Source of the DNA: Chlamydiota bacterium
GTDB taxonomy: Bacteria; Chlamydiota; Chlamydiia; Chlamydiales; JAAKFR01
Reading direction: 5' to 3'
Length of the DNA: 64,000 bases
Assembly: GCA_021772465.1 (NCBI GenBank)
Contig: JAJFLX010000012.1
Coordinates: 253,404 to 317,403 of the forward strand
Shown here: piece by piece, positions 51,393 to 60,714 of the stretch
How positions within the stretch are numbered: position 1 is the first letter of the stretch
How the letters are laid out: each line of letters opens with the position of its first letter
Notes under the pieces: generated by a model
Seen by the model: the letters and a program-made list of their open reading frames with translations, nothing else
Database searches by the model: none
Told to the model about the DNA's origin: nothing
Position numbers and translations under genes: made by a program

Positions 51393-53604
51393 CGTATTCC
51401 TCTATTTCTTCGCGTCCAAAAAGGGCTGTCAAGGTTCCTTCAAAGAGGCGACGCTTTTTCTGCAGCTTGGCAGAACCGAGCTCTTGAAGGTATTCGGGAA
51501 TATCACCGGGCCTTTTTACAAGGACCTCGCGACGCAATTTCTTTGCATCTTCAATTGGGTCGGCGATGATTGTTGGTGTGATAAACACGAACATCTCAGA
51601 GCTGCTCTCATCGGTCTCAGTGTGTCCAAAAAGTTTTCCTATACCTGGAATTTCTCCAAGAAAAGGGATGCTCTCTTGGTGATCTTGGGTAGTTTTTCGT
51701 CTTAAGCCACCTAAAATAACCGTCTCTCCATCTGCGATACGTACGTGGTTTTTGATATGCCGTCTCGTCACATCGGGGCGGCTATTCACATTCTTTTTCG
51801 GGGTGTCAAATGTAATATCTGTGTCGAGAGTCACAAAATCCCCTTCGTCATCAGAGTTGATTGTCGGAGTGATCTGAAGGGTAATTCCATACTGCGTACG
51901 GGTGTAGATTCTCTCTTTTTTCTCATTTGCCCCAGAATCAATTGAAATTTCATCGACAATAGCAATCGTTGCAGGGGTTTGGTTGATAGTAGTCACAGAG
52001 GGGCTCGCATTGATCTGGATGTTGTCGTGACCGAGCATGAACTGATAGGCGAGGTCGTAAGCGGGGATTACACTTCCACCGCCTTTAGAAAGAAGAAAGT
52101 CGAGGATGCCCCCTTTACCTCCCTCCCAGTTCATTGATTTTGAATGGTCTCCTCCAGCTGTGCTGCCTAGTCTCAAAAGGTTGAGTCCAAATTTGCTCTG
52201 ATTAGAGATTTTTTTCTCAAAAAGAAGCACCTCGAGTTGCACCATCTTTTTAGGTACATCGAGTTTTTTTAAAAGAGCTTGGATTTGAGGGATAGCCTCG
52301 CGATGAACCACCATGATAATCGACCCCGTCTTCGGATCGACGATAAAGTTGTTTTCGCCGTCAGCTGTTTTGTGCTTCGCCTTGTGCGCGCCGGGCTTCA
52401 CCTCGATAGCTGGAACGACTTGGTTTTTTCCCTTTGTTGCATTTTTTTCTAACTTCGGGCGCTCCCCTCGGTCTTGTGCGCTTCCGTCTGTGAGGACGTC
52501 GTAAACTTTGGCCAGCACACTTGCAAGTTCATCTGCCTCTGAGTGTTTAGCAGTGTACCAAAAGACCCTTTTTTCTAAAGGGTTTTCGACTTGTGATTCG
52601 ATCTCCTCGATCAACTTTTTTGCTTTTTTTACCTCTTCCATACTTCCCATGAGAAAGAGCGATTGAGGGAGGTTTTGCAAAACGATCGCTCGTAGAGAAG
52701 TTTTCTCGTAAGCTGCATTTGCAAGCAGAGTCAAGACCTCATTAGCGTCTAATTTGGAAAGGGTTACGAGTTGAAAGTCCTCTTCTCCTCCCCCTTGCTT
52801 TGCAAAGCCATGGAGCTTCAAAAGTTCTCGGGTGGCGCCTGCAGGGCCTGTGATGTAGATTTTTCCTCCGATAATTTCCAGATCAGTCGTAGTAGGGTTA
52901 TAAAATTTTTCTAGAAAAATCATGTCACTTCGAGGGTCAATCCCTTTAGGAGTATGGACAAAGCAGATCCTTTTTGCATCAGGGTAGAGATCGAGCTGAT
53001 CGCTCTTTGCAACAATAGCTTCGATCTGCGCCTCATCGCTTGTGAGCAAGTAGAGCTCTTGGATAAAGGGCCCAATTTCTCTTATGCCTACACCGTGGTG
53101 AGACAATATGAGAGAGAGGCACTCCTCCCAAGACTCGCGGGGGACGGGCAAATTCGAGTGGAGTGCGAGCGGAATCGATCCAATCTCAGGAGGAATCAAA
53201 TAGATGCACTCGGTTCCCCCGTAGTCTGTAACGAGCTGTTGCAAACACGTTTCAGGCTGATGCCAAAGTGCATATTCTTCAGGGTGACCCAGTAGGGAAA
53301 TCTCATTTTTCCAGATTTTTTGTACTTCTGAGATCTGCTGTTTGAGCGCGCGAATCTGGTGCAAAAGCGGCTCATAAGCGGTCTCTTCTGCCCCTTGTTC
53401 AAAAAGAGAGTGCGCCTTTTTGTAGAGCTGTGTCAATTCATAGTGTTTCTCTTCTAGCTCTTCATTGAGGTAGCGAAGTTGCTGGAGCTTGGTTTGATCC
53501 ATTTCATTTTCGCAGCTGTAAAAGCTCTCTTTTTTCTCAGCGATGGTCTGAGCATAAAGGGAGGTTAGCAATCCAAAAGCACTCAAAAGATACGCAAATC
53601 TCAC
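51382..53604 (-). CDS. gspD: Type II secretion outer-membrane secretin GspD
   Basis: A 740-residue secretin. It has an N-terminal signal peptide (M-R-F-A-Y-L-L-S-A-F-G-L-L-T-S-L-Y-A), a coiled segment (~30-110), N-domains (~150-400) and the secretin C-domain (~455-690) with V-Q-L-E-V-L-L-F-E, the gate region near I-N-A-S-P-S-V-T-T and the V-I-L-G-G-L-R-R near-C-terminal motif. It forms the outer-membrane pore. The ~80-residue coiled segment after the signal is unusual for GspD and may be a chlamydial feature. It lies three bases from the upstream gene and overlaps gspE. Corresponds to CT572. Confidence 0.94.
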   Translation of the reverse strand: MRFAYLLSAFGLLTSLYAQTIAEKKESFYSCENEMDQTKLQQLRYLNEELEEKHYELTQLYKKAHSLFEQGAEETAYEPLLHQIRALKQQISEVQKIWKNEISLLGHPEEYALWHQPETCLQQLVTDYGGTECIYLIPPEIGSIPLALHSNLPVPRESWEECLSLILSHHGVGIREIGPFIQELYLLTSDEAQIEAIVAKSDQLDLYPDAKRICFVHTPKGIDPRSDMIFLEKFYNPTTTDLEIIGGKIYITGPAGATRELLKLHGFAKQGGGEEDFQLVTLSKLDANEVLTLLANAAYEKTSLRAIVLQNLPQSLFLMGSMEEVKKAKKLIEEIESQVENPLEKRVFWYTAKHSEADELASVLAKVYDVLTDGSAQDRGERPKLEKNATKGKNQVVPAIEVKPGAHKAKHKTADGENNFIVDPKTGSIIMVVHREAIPQIQALLKKLDVPKKMVQLEVLLFEKKISNQSKFGLNLLRLGSTAGGDHSKSMNWEGGKGGILDFLLSKGGGSVIPAYDLAYQFMLGHDNIQINASPSVTTINQTPATIAIVDEISIDSGANEKKERIYTRTQYGITLQITPTINSDDEGDFVTLDTDITFDTPKKNVNSRPDVTRRHIKNHVRIADGETVILGGLRRKTTQDHQESIPFLGEIPGIGKLFGHTETDESSSEMFVFITPTIIADPIEDAKKLRREVLVKRPGDIPEYLQELGSAKLQKKRRLFEGTLTALFGREEIEEYDGR

Positions 53605-53607
53605 TAT

Positions 53608-54861
53608 TTAAGGATCCTCACTATCTAGTAGTTCAGGTATTGAAGGGTAGAAGTTGGCAAGAGTGGTATGGCTCTGGCCAGCAATTTCAAACTCCTCCAC
53701 GGTCGTTCTGGATTTGCTGAAAACATGCCCAGCGAGAACTTGCTTTCCATTGCGTCTTTTCAGCTCATTTAAAATCACCATGGGACCAGTGAGTTTGCCA
53801 GAGACGTAATCATCGACAAGCTCAGGTGTATTGATTTTGCTCCACCCTGTATCGGTTAAAACGAGCCAGTCATGGGGCTTTACACTCATTCGTTTTCCAT
53901 TGGAGCACTCGACAATAAACTGCGCCCATGTTTTGGCGCCGACGAATTTAAATTCCTGGGATGAATCGATCGGCTGCTCTTGTATTTGAGACCGGATCAA
54001 TTTAAGTCCGAGCATCGCCTGTCCCCCTGGAGCCCATAGCTCAAGTGCGAGCACACGGTCATCCACTCTTTTTGCTGTCATCAGGTTGTATTTTCCAGTG
54101 TCGAGTCCCGGTTCGGGTGAGATCCAACGCTTCCCATTCCATACTAGAAAATCTCCCGGTCCTAAAAAGCAGGCATAAGAGTCTTCCTCTTCTAAAAAAT
54201 CGATCCGCTGCTTTCCAATGGTGTGAGCGTATTCCTCTCCTCCATGAAGCTCTAAAAAGCGATCGGGTCCTAGCCAACGCGCCTTTTGTCGCACGAGCAG
54301 GGTGGAATCGGCTCTATAGCGCCCGAGAGTCCATGCTTTTTGCTGTGGAAGAGGTTTTGCAGTTAGAGAGAAGTGGTGGCATGTGGCGGGTTCTAAGACA
54401 GGGGCTCCTTCATTATCTCTCATGTCGACAGTGACCGCTAGCTCATTGCCTATTATATTTCCTGCAATCCAAAGAGGCGTTGAGGCGTTGTTGGGGCTAA
54501 AAGAGTATCTCCCCTTGTAGCGCAAATAGATTGGCTGACCGATCTTTGCAGAAATAACCTGATCGGAGGGGTGAAGGCGAAGATGAAAAGACTTTCCATT
54601 GGAGTCTGGTCGTTTATTCACTCCAAAATATTCGAGCTCATTTTGTAAATCGGGAAGCAACATTTGAGGAGGAGACCATTTTAAAGTAAGGGGTCCCTCG
54701 TTCAAAGAGAGGCGGTCTCCCTCCCAACCCTTTAAATGGGGGGGAGCTATTACATGAGGAGGTTCAATTTCAGGTTTATTTTGTAATACAAAGGCGATAC
54801 CACCCCCTGCCACAAGAATCATTAGAGCCAAACAAATGTTGAGAAAGGGTAACCACCTCAT
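53608..54861 (-). CDS. Membrane-anchored periplasmic protein at head of type II secretion operon (CT573 position)
   Basis: A 417-residue protein from ATG 54861 with one membrane helix (residues ~3-26, F-L-N-I-C-L-A-L-M-I-L-V-A-G-G-G) and a beta-rich soluble domain. A TTG at 54918 would add 19 odd residues and was not chosen. It heads the operon and corresponds to CT573. Its place just before gspD and its topology (short cytosolic end, one helix, large periplasmic domain) are those of GspC, the clamp linking inner and outer membrane parts, but I see no HR/PDZ-like region. Function therefore unassigned. Both ends abut intergenic DNA upstream (236 bases, AT-rich). Confidence 0.74.
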   Translation of the reverse strand: MRWLPFLNICLALMILVAGGGIAFVLQNKPEIEPPHVIAPPHLKGWEGDRLSLNEGPLTLKWSPPQMLLPDLQNELEYFGVNKRPDSNGKSFHLRLHPSDQVISAKIGQPIYLRYKGRYSFSPNNASTPLWIAGNIIGNELAVTVDMRDNEGAPVLEPATCHHFSLTAKPLPQQKAWTLGRYRADSTLLVRQKARWLGPDRFLELHGGEEYAHTIGKQRIDFLEEEDSYACFLGPGDFLVWNGKRWISPEPGLDTGKYNLMTAKRVDDRVLALELWAPGGQAMLGLKLIRSQIQEQPIDSSQEFKFVGAKTWAQFIVECSNGKRMSVKPHDWLVLTDTGWSKINTPELVDDYVSGKLTGPMVILNELKRRNGKQVLAGHVFSKSRTTVEEFEIAGQSHTTLANFYPSIPELLDSEDP

Positions 54862-55097
54862 AGCGGAGATATAGTAATAGAAAGAGGTATATAAATCAAT
54901 TAGTGAAGTTTGTACCAACGTGGGAAATAAATTTACAATTCACTTGAGTCATTTCTTGCACATATTTAAAAAGATGCACTCCGAAATGTGGTAAATTTAC
55001 TAAAAATTTATATTTATAAACCTCTGTTTATGAATGGTATAGAAGAAGCAAAAATATTTGGTTGAAAAGTCGGGAATCAAAGGCTTAGAATGGGCTT

Positions 55098-55430
55098 ATG
55101 AATCGCTGGAAGCAATTTTTCGAATCTATTTGGGAGCGCCGGTTAGAGTATTTGACGGGCGCTTTGGTTTTAGTGGGTTTGATTTTTGCTTTCTTCTACC
55201 CTCATTTTGGAGGGGCCTTGGTAGGATTTGGGGCGGGTCTCTGTTTTTACGAGGAGATGCACAGTTATTTCATCCAGTTGCGCGATTTTTTTGTCGACAG
55301 GGGACTGTTTAAAAGTGTTTTACTCGTGGGTATTGTTCTCTATCTTCTCATCACGGTTCCGATTTTTGTCATCGCAACGGCTATTGGCTATGGCTTGATG
55401 TTTGTCATTCGTTCTTTTTTTCAATCTTAG
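55098..55430 (+). CDS. Small membrane protein (between sctT and gsp operons)
   Basis: A 110-residue protein with three hydrophobic segments (~19-40, 42-53 and 73-103) and a charged N-terminus (M-N-R-W-K-Q-F-F-E-S-I-W-E-R-R-L). No family motif is recognised. It is on the plus strand, alone between the minus-strand gspD and sctT operons. In Chlamydia CT565 and CT566 are unassigned genes at this spot, so it may be the CT565 counterpart, but this is by place only. Convergent with sctT, four bases apart. Confidence 0.68.
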   Translation: MNRWKQFFESIWERRLEYLTGALVLVGLIFAFFYPHFGGALVGFGAGLCFYEEMHSYFIQLRDFFVDRGLFKSVLLVGIVLYLLITVPIFVIATAIGYGLMFVIRSFFQS

Positions 55431-55434
55431 TCTG

Positions 55435-56259
55435 TTACAGTGTGTGGACGAGGTTGTCATAGAGTTTAAGCCAGCTGTGCGCTTGAGTATCGAGCTGTTT
55501 TGTCACTAGCCACCAAGATAAAAAAAGCATCGCAATCCCTACAAACGCTTTAAACGACCAAAGAAGAAACGATATCTGCACCTGAGGGGCCATTCTGTTT
55601 GCAATGCCCAAAAATAGATCAGATAAAAGCATGCCAATAAGTGCGGGGGCACTCAATTGCAGAGCGAGTGTGACCACTGTTGTAAAAATTCCCATAAGAG
55701 TCAACCAGAGGGGGTGGTCAGCTTCAAAGAGGTGCATAGGAAAAAAGGAGTCAAGGGGGAGAAGGGTAAAGGAGGTAAAGAGCCCATCAAAAAAGAGAAA
55801 GGGTCCCCCAATTGAAAAGAAAATCACCAGAAGCATGTTGTTGTAGAGTGTCCCTGTTGGGGAGGTTTGCATCTGGGTGGAGGGGTCCATCACTTGAAGA
55901 CTTTGAGCCCCCCTTTGGTGGTCGATCAAAGCGCCAGCACCTTGAGCAAAGTAGAAAGGGACACTCACCAAAATTCCGAGCATAGCACCGATAATCACCT
56001 CCTTGAAAAGAAGGAGCATGAATGTGACATCAAAGGGGATAGCTACCTTAGTTTTGATAGCTAGAAAGGGAAGAGCAATCAGTGCAACCCCGGCGGTTAG
56101 TCCCAGTTTCATCGGGTTTGCCACCATTTTCCCCCCAAAGAAAGGGGCGATTGCAATCGTTGGAGCAATGCGTGCCATGGCCAACAAAAAAATGGTCCAC
56201 AACTCCGCGGGGGAACGCTCGAGTAGAGCAGAGAGATAGCTTCCCTGGTTTAATTCCAT
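55435..56259 (-). CDS. sctT: Type III secretion export-apparatus protein SctT (CdsT/YscT)
   Basis: A 274-residue polytopic protein with about six to seven membrane helices and the SctT/FliR core, for example A-R-I-A-P-T-I-A-I-A-P-F-F-G-G near residue 28 and F-A-Q-G-A-G-A-L-I-D-H-Q-R-G-A near 110. It is part of the SctRST export gate. The start overlaps the sctS stop by ten bases. It matches CT564 in order. Chlamydial SctT is close to 290 residues, so this is full length. Confidence 0.93.
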   Translation of the reverse strand: MELNQGSYLSALLERSPAELWTIFLLAMARIAPTIAIAPFFGGKMVANPMKLGLTAGVALIALPFLAIKTKVAIPFDVTFMLLLFKEVIIGAMLGILVSVPFYFAQGAGALIDHQRGAQSLQVMDPSTQMQTSPTGTLYNNMLLVIFFSIGGPFLFFDGLFTSFTLLPLDSFFPMHLFEADHPLWLTLMGIFTTVVTLALQLSAPALIGMLLSDLFLGIANRMAPQVQISFLLWSFKAFVGIAMLFLSWWLVTKQLDTQAHSWLKLYDNLVHTL

Positions 56260-56534
56260 TTATAGAAGTTATGAAAGATTTGAGATGCAAACTGCTTGAT
56301 CAAAGCCCCAAGCCATCCACCAAGAAGAAGCACCGTTCCAAGTACTGCAACCATCTTGATGGCAAAAGATAACGTCTGCTCCTGGATTTGAGTCGCGGCT
56401 TGGAAAATAGCGACAAAAACACCAATGACTGAAGCAAATAAGATAGGGGGGCCTGAGATAACCAAAATGAGCAAGAGCGCTTGGTAGGAGTTTTCAAAAA
56501 TGACGGATCGGAAGGTTGTCGCTACTAAAAGCAT
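56250..56534 (-). CDS. sctS: Type III secretion export-apparatus protein SctS (CdsS/YscS)
   Basis: A 94-residue protein with two membrane helices (~17-42 and ~55-78) and the SctS/FliQ signature A-T-Q-I-Q-E-Q-T-L-S-F between them, the gasket helix of the export gate. It assembles with SctR and SctT. Start at 56534, seven bases from the end of sctR; the stop overlaps sctT. Corresponds to CT563. Confidence 0.94.
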   Translation of the reverse strand: MLLVATTFRSVIFENSYQALLLILVISGPPILFASVIGVFVAIFQAATQIQEQTLSFAIKMVAVLGTVLLLGGWLGALIKQFASQIFHNFYKWN

Positions 56535-56541
56535 GTTTTCC

Positions 56542-57342
56542 TCATTTGAAACTTAATACCAATCCTTGCACTAAAATTGTCCACCCATCGATCATCACTA
56601 CAAGCAAGAGCTTTAAGGGTAGTGAGATAGACAGTGGCGAGAGCATCATCATCTGCATCGCAAGCAAGATATTTGAGGTGACAAGATCGACGACAAAAAA
56701 GGGCAAATAGATCAAGACGCCGATCTCAAAGGCCGCACGGATTTGTGAGGTGATGAAGGCAGGCATGACTATGATAAAATCTGTCGGTTTGAGCGAAGTG
56801 CGAGCCTCCTCAGGGAATGTTTTGTCGGCGAGCTTCATGAATCCACTCAGGTGACTCTTTCGGCTGTTTCGGATCAAAAAGTCCCTCAAAGGGTTTTTTG
56901 CTTTGTCGATCACATCGATAACTACAGCGGCCGAGTCTCTAGAAAAAAGTTCAGTAGTAGTGCTTTTTTCGAAAACAGGTTTAGCGCTCTCATACATCTG
57001 GAGGCCTGTGGGGTACATCACATAGATCGTGAGAAGTAGCGCGATGCCATTTATGATGGCGTTAGGCGGGGTTTGCTGCACACCCAGTGCACTGCGGAGT
57101 AGGGCAAGGGTGATCACGATTTTCATAAAAGAGGTGAGCAGCATCACGACAAAAGGGAGCAGCGCAATGAATATTAAAAGTGCCGCTTGTGAGGCTAAAT
57201 CGGGATAGTTTCCACCACCTGGTGGGAGAGGGATCGCTTCAGAAGGATTTGTACCCAAAAGGTGCCCCATCACCTGATCAGAGGTCTCTTGTCCGATGAG
57301 TGTCACTCCAAGGGCGAGAAAGAGAAGAAGCCAATACCTCAC
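56542..57342 (-). CDS. sctR: Type III secretion export-apparatus protein SctR (CdsR/YscR)
   Basis: A 266-residue protein with four membrane helices (~50-70, 75-100, 215-240, 245-265) and an N-terminal signal-like segment (~3-17). Family marks are T-S-F-M-K-I-V-I-T-L-A-L-L-R near residue 70, Q-Q-T-P-P-N (90) and a periplasmic loop with E-E-A-R-T-S-L-K before P-A-F-I-T-S-Q-I-R-A-A-F. SctR forms the base of the export gate with SctS and SctT. Corresponds to CT562. It follows sctL closely, three bases after its stop. Confidence 0.94.
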   Translation of the reverse strand: MRYWLLLFLALGVTLIGQETSDQVMGHLLGTNPSEAIPLPPGGGNYPDLASQAALLIFIALLPFVVMLLTSFMKIVITLALLRSALGVQQTPPNAIINGIALLLTIYVMYPTGLQMYESAKPVFEKSTTTELFSRDSAAVVIDVIDKAKNPLRDFLIRNSRKSHLSGFMKLADKTFPEEARTSLKPTDFIIVMPAFITSQIRAAFEIGVLIYLPFFVVDLVTSNILLAMQMMMLSPLSISLPLKLLLVVMIDGWTILVQGLVLSFK

Positions 57343-57345
57343 GCG

Positions 57346-57984
57346 TTAACCCTTCCTTTTGCTGCTTTTGAAAAAACCTTGAAAGGCGGTTTCAAGAGCA
57401 TTCAGTTGATTTTCGAGTTGTGCGTTGATGATTCCCGCTTCGGTTTCAATGATACAACCTCCTGGCTCTATTTCGGGCCGGGCCGCAATTGAGAGGCTTT
57501 CAAGATGCTCAAAGAGCGCTTTGATCGTAGGGCGATTGTTTTCAACGAGCTCCAGATCGTTAGGCGTCACATAAATTGAGATTTTTCGGTGTTGTGAGAC
57601 GGCTTTGAGTGCGGTTGAGATGATATCGATAATCGTTTCAGGCTTCTCCTCTAGCTCACGCCCGATGATTTTTTTGACAGCAGTTAGGGCGAGTGGAACG
57701 ATGGCTTGCTCCATCTCTTGTCGAACATTTTGAATTTCGAGCTCGAGTTGCTTCAGGTGTTCATTCCACTTCTCTAGCCCCGCCTCGAAGCCTGCAAGTT
57801 CTGCTCGCTCTTTGAGCACTTCACACTCTTTTGCGACCTCTTCACGATAAGAAACAGCTTGGTCTTTTACACGATCGAGTAGCTCTTTTGCTTCAGTGAG
57901 CAGAGCAAAATCCTTCGAAGGGATCACTTTATTATCAGGAGCTATTCGGACTGTTTGGTCGTCAATTAATTGAAAAAACTTCAT
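57346..57984 (-). CDS. sctL: Type III secretion ATPase regulator SctL (CdsL/YscL)
   Basis: A 212-residue protein with a charged coiled region (~25-100) and a C-terminal domain like FliH/SctL (~105-210), including I-V-P-L-A-L-T-A-V-K-K-I-I-G-R-E-L near 108 and I-E-P-G-G-C-I-I-E-T-E-A-G near 185. It binds and regulates the export ATPase SctN, which is not in this window. Corresponds to CT561. The ATG overlaps the stop of the CT560-like gene by four bases. Confidence 0.9.
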   Translation of the reverse strand: MKFFQLIDDQTVRIAPDNKVIPSKDFALLTEAKELLDRVKDQAVSYREEVAKECEVLKERAELAGFEAGLEKWNEHLKQLELEIQNVRQEMEQAIVPLALTAVKKIIGRELEEKPETIIDIISTALKAVSQHRKISIYVTPNDLELVENNRPTIKALFEHLESLSIAARPEIEPGGCIIETEAGIINAQLENQLNALETAFQGFFKSSKRKG

Positions 57985-58829
57985 AACTTGTACCGATGGA
58001 GAATGTGGAGGACTTGTTGTTTAAAGTGGGGAGCGAGGGCTGGATCTGGATTTTGTGCCCAGGTGTTTTCAATCACAGTTGCACGGCCCACATCCAGACG
58101 GTGGAGTAGGTGCCAGTTGAAACTCTCACTTTCTGCAAGAAGGGCTCTTGCTAGTCTACCTAAGCCGCGCCCATGAAGGAGGTGAATCAGATGCTTTTTG
58201 CTTCCATCCCACCCTGCAAGAGGTAGTTTAGCAGGAATCCATTTCAAAGATTGCTTCATGCAGTAGTTCAAGAAGTTGAGCATGCTTGATGGAAGCGCCT
58301 GATGGATTTTTGCGATGAGAGTACGATCGACGATTTGTCGCATTTGAGCTGCCAGATCGTAGATGCCCAGCAGATCTGCCAAATAGAGGAGGTACTTTCT
58401 TTCGAGGGTGAGAAGTAAATCCAGTTCTGTTTCAGGGAGGTAGGCGATAGGAATCACCTCCTTTTGCCTCTGAAGTTGTGAGCGAAGATGGTCGATCAAA
58501 AAGGGGCGTGTCAGGGGCGAACTTGTCACAGGAGGAGGAACGATCGTGAGTAGATTGCGAACACCTCGGGCTTGCTCTTCAGTAAGTACCGAAAGAAACA
58601 GCGCCTGCGTCTCTAATGGCAGGTCTTTGAGCAGGGGGTAAAACCAAGAGTAGTGAATGGCAAAGCTCCACCCATCAGCTGAGAGGAGTGTGCCTAAATC
58701 GACTTGAGTTCTTGGGTGGAACTCTCTGACTTGGTCAGCAATCTCTTGAGAGAGAAAGGAGAGGAGCTTCTCTGCATCTTTCGATTGGGAGAAGAGGGTA
58801 CCCATTAAGGCTTTCTCTTGGAGCATCAC
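57981..58829 (-). CDS. Type III secretion SctK-like protein (CT560 homologue)
   Basis: A 282-residue soluble protein between sctJ and sctL, the position of CT560 in Chlamydia, regarded as the SctK-type sorting-platform subunit. It is alpha-helical with no membrane segment, and holds a Q-K-E-V-I-P-I-A-Y-L-P-E-T-E-L-D stretch near 120. I cannot prove the SctK fold by eye; order and size are the basis. It overlaps sctJ and sctL by four bases each. Confidence 0.78.
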   Translation of the reverse strand: MMLQEKALMGTLFSQSKDAEKLLSFLSQEIADQVREFHPRTQVDLGTLLSADGWSFAIHYSWFYPLLKDLPLETQALFLSVLTEEQARGVRNLLTIVPPPVTSSPLTRPFLIDHLRSQLQRQKEVIPIAYLPETELDLLLTLERKYLLYLADLLGIYDLAAQMRQIVDRTLIAKIHQALPSSMLNFLNYCMKQSLKWIPAKLPLAGWDGSKKHLIHLLHGRGLGRLARALLAESESFNWHLLHRLDVGRATVIENTWAQNPDPALAPHFKQQVLHILHRYKL

Positions 58830-59707
58830 TGCTCACCTCCCTCCTCCTCTTCGACTTCGGGCTCTTTCATTTCATATGGCTTGGGATGGAAAAGCGAAGC
58901 GTACCCCTCATTTGCAATTGTAGGCCACATTTTCCATAGGAGCCATGCAAGGGCGCAAAATGCGAGGAAAAGAAGGAAAATAAAGGAGTAGAATACGAGC
59001 CGGAAGCGATTTGCTGACTCATGAGTCAAAGTGATTCCCCAAATTGAGACAAAATCTTTTTGGTCTTCAAGGGCCTGAAGAGGTTCTAATGAGATGTCTG
59101 CATAAAGGGCGCGATCGGTCACAACGGAGACGTTTTCGATGGTAAGGCCAGGAATGGCGCTTGAGACGAGTCGCTTGATTTTTGTGATCGTCAAACTATT
59201 GGGGTTGTCTAAAATGCCACGGTGTTTGATGTAGACCGAAGCGGTCATTTCCTCTTCTTCCTCCTCTTCACCTTGAGGGAATGTGATTTGGACATTCGCA
59301 TCAATGATCCCATCCATCTTACGGATCGTGGTCGCAAGCTGCTCAGAAAGCCCCTCTTGGTAACGGATTTTATCTTGCATATCTGAGGGGACAAGAGATT
59401 TTGTCCCAAAAAGATCGAGCAGACTCGTCCCTTTTCTTCGAGGTAGCCCTGCCTGGTTGAGAATAGCAAGCGAATCGGTGATCTGTTTTGGAGGCACCGT
59501 GATATTCCATAGTTGTTCGGTTGATCCCCCACCTGTCGTTGCTGCAGGGACTGGAACCTTCTCTGCAGGAATTCCTTTACTTGCGAGGATAACGACAATC
59601 TCATTTGCCTCTCTTTCGGGCAGATTGTTGACAATCACCGATTGTGAATCACAACTGACACAAAAAAATAGCAAAGCTACTGATAAAAAGAGAAGATACC
59701 GTCGCAC
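58826..59707 (-). CDS. sctJ: Type III secretion inner-ring lipoprotein SctJ (CdsJ/YscJ)
   Basis: A 293-residue lipoprotein-like protein: signal peptide with a cysteine at residue 19 (F-F-C-V-S-C-D), two ring-building domains with N-N-L-P-E-R-E-A-N-E-I-V near 28 and Q-E-G-L-S-E-Q-L-A-T-T-I near 125, then a C-terminal membrane helix (~240-262) and acidic tail. It forms the MS-ring-like inner ring of the injectisome. The lipobox is weak because Cys, rather than Leu, is at -3. It is first of the sct operon, with 59 bases before the HEAT-like gene upstream; corresponds to CT559. Confidence 0.95.
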   Translation of the reverse strand: MRRYLLFLSVALLFFCVSCDSQSVIVNNLPEREANEIVVILASKGIPAEKVPVPAATTGGGSTEQLWNITVPPKQITDSLAILNQAGLPRRKGTSLLDLFGTKSLVPSDMQDKIRYQEGLSEQLATTIRKMDGIIDANVQITFPQGEEEEEEEMTASVYIKHRGILDNPNSLTITKIKRLVSSAIPGLTIENVSVVTDRALYADISLEPLQALEDQKDFVSIWGITLTHESANRFRLVFYSFIFLLFLAFCALAWLLWKMWPTIANEGYASLFHPKPYEMKEPEVEEEEGGEQ

Positions 59708-59766
59708 GTTTCAGACCTTTTTCTGCTCAACATAGCATAGGGTGAGTTTAGGACGAACAGAAAAAC

Positions 59767-60714
59767 TCAAGACATCCAGTCGTGGAGAATCGCTTCAATC
59801 TCAGAGGTGAGGTCTTCAGGGAAGTCGGGGAGATCGGCGAGCTTGATCAACTCATCTTGTCTCTCTGTTCCCTTGAGCCCGTAGCAGCAAAGCACGAGAT
59901 AAGTGCGCAGCATGGGTTTTTGGAGCACGTCGCTTTGGTGCAGTTGATCAAAGCAAGTGAGCGCCACATCGCTTCTTTCAGCAAAAAGGGTGAGTGCATA
60001 AGCGGCGCTTGTATTATCTGTGGTGAGAGGGCGACTTCGAACTACTTGAAGCAAAAAATCTTTTGCAGGATCTCCCATTCCATGGAGCGCTGAGATGATC
60101 GTTTCTTCTTCTCGCACATAATCTTTTGCAAGCAACTCAAAGAGGGGGCGCACCGCTTGTGGATCCCCTATTTTTCCTAAACACTCGATAGCTAAGAGAG
60201 GGGCAAGGCCATAGCCGGGGAAAAGGGGGGAGTAACTCTCTTCAGAGCAAACGATAGCAAGCAGTTCAGGAACAAGGCGCGTCCCTTGTGAAATGATCGC
60301 TTCCATTTCCTCTACAGGCTCGGGGTTTTCTGCAAAGATCAGATCTGCAAGAAGGCGGGGGATCGGATTTTTTTCTTCTTCCACCTCATAGATCTCTTTG
60401 AGCCTCTCATAAGCGCGCCTCGATCTCGCCACTACCTCAGCTTCGCCAGCTGAGAGGAGGGTAGCAGCGAGATTGGTTTCGAGTTTCTCTTCCACTTGTG
60501 CAAGATATAAGATCCTTTCAGGGTCAAGGTCTAGTTGGACCCCAACTCGATCTTCATCTTGATAGTAATCGATCATGACGCGGAAATCTCCCCCAAAGTG
60601 GGCATCGCGATGCATCAAAATGAGGTGGTCCATTTCTTCAGAAAGGAGCTCCTCATCGTTCTTTTCTAGAGGAGCCATCTCCTCAAAAATCGAGAGAAAA
60701 GACTTCTTTTTCAC
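59767..60714 (-). CDS. HEAT-like helical-repeat protein of unknown function
   Basis: A 315-residue acidic cytosolic protein. The second half (~150-300) shows HEAT-like helical pairs, for example P-L-L-A-I-E-C-L-G-K-I-G-D-P-Q-A-V-R-P-L followed by I-S-A-L-H-G-M-G-D-P-A. No enzyme motif is visible. It shares an ATGA overlap with lipA and lies 59 bases from sctJ, so it is co-transcribed with lpdA and lipA and perhaps the sct genes. I recall no gene between CT558 and CT559 in Chlamydia, so it may be an insertion in this lineage. Confidence 0.75.
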   Translation of the reverse strand: MKKKSFLSIFEEMAPLEKNDEELLSEEMDHLILMHRDAHFGGDFRVMIDYYQDEDRVGVQLDLDPERILYLAQVEEKLETNLAATLLSAGEAEVVARSRRAYERLKEIYEVEEEKNPIPRLLADLIFAENPEPVEEMEAIISQGTRLVPELLAIVCSEESYSPLFPGYGLAPLLAIECLGKIGDPQAVRPLFELLAKDYVREEETIISALHGMGDPAKDFLLQVVRSRPLTTDNTSAAYALTLFAERSDVALTCFDQLHQSDVLQKPMLRTYLVLCCYGLKGTERQDELIKLADLPDFPEDLTSEIEAILHDWMS

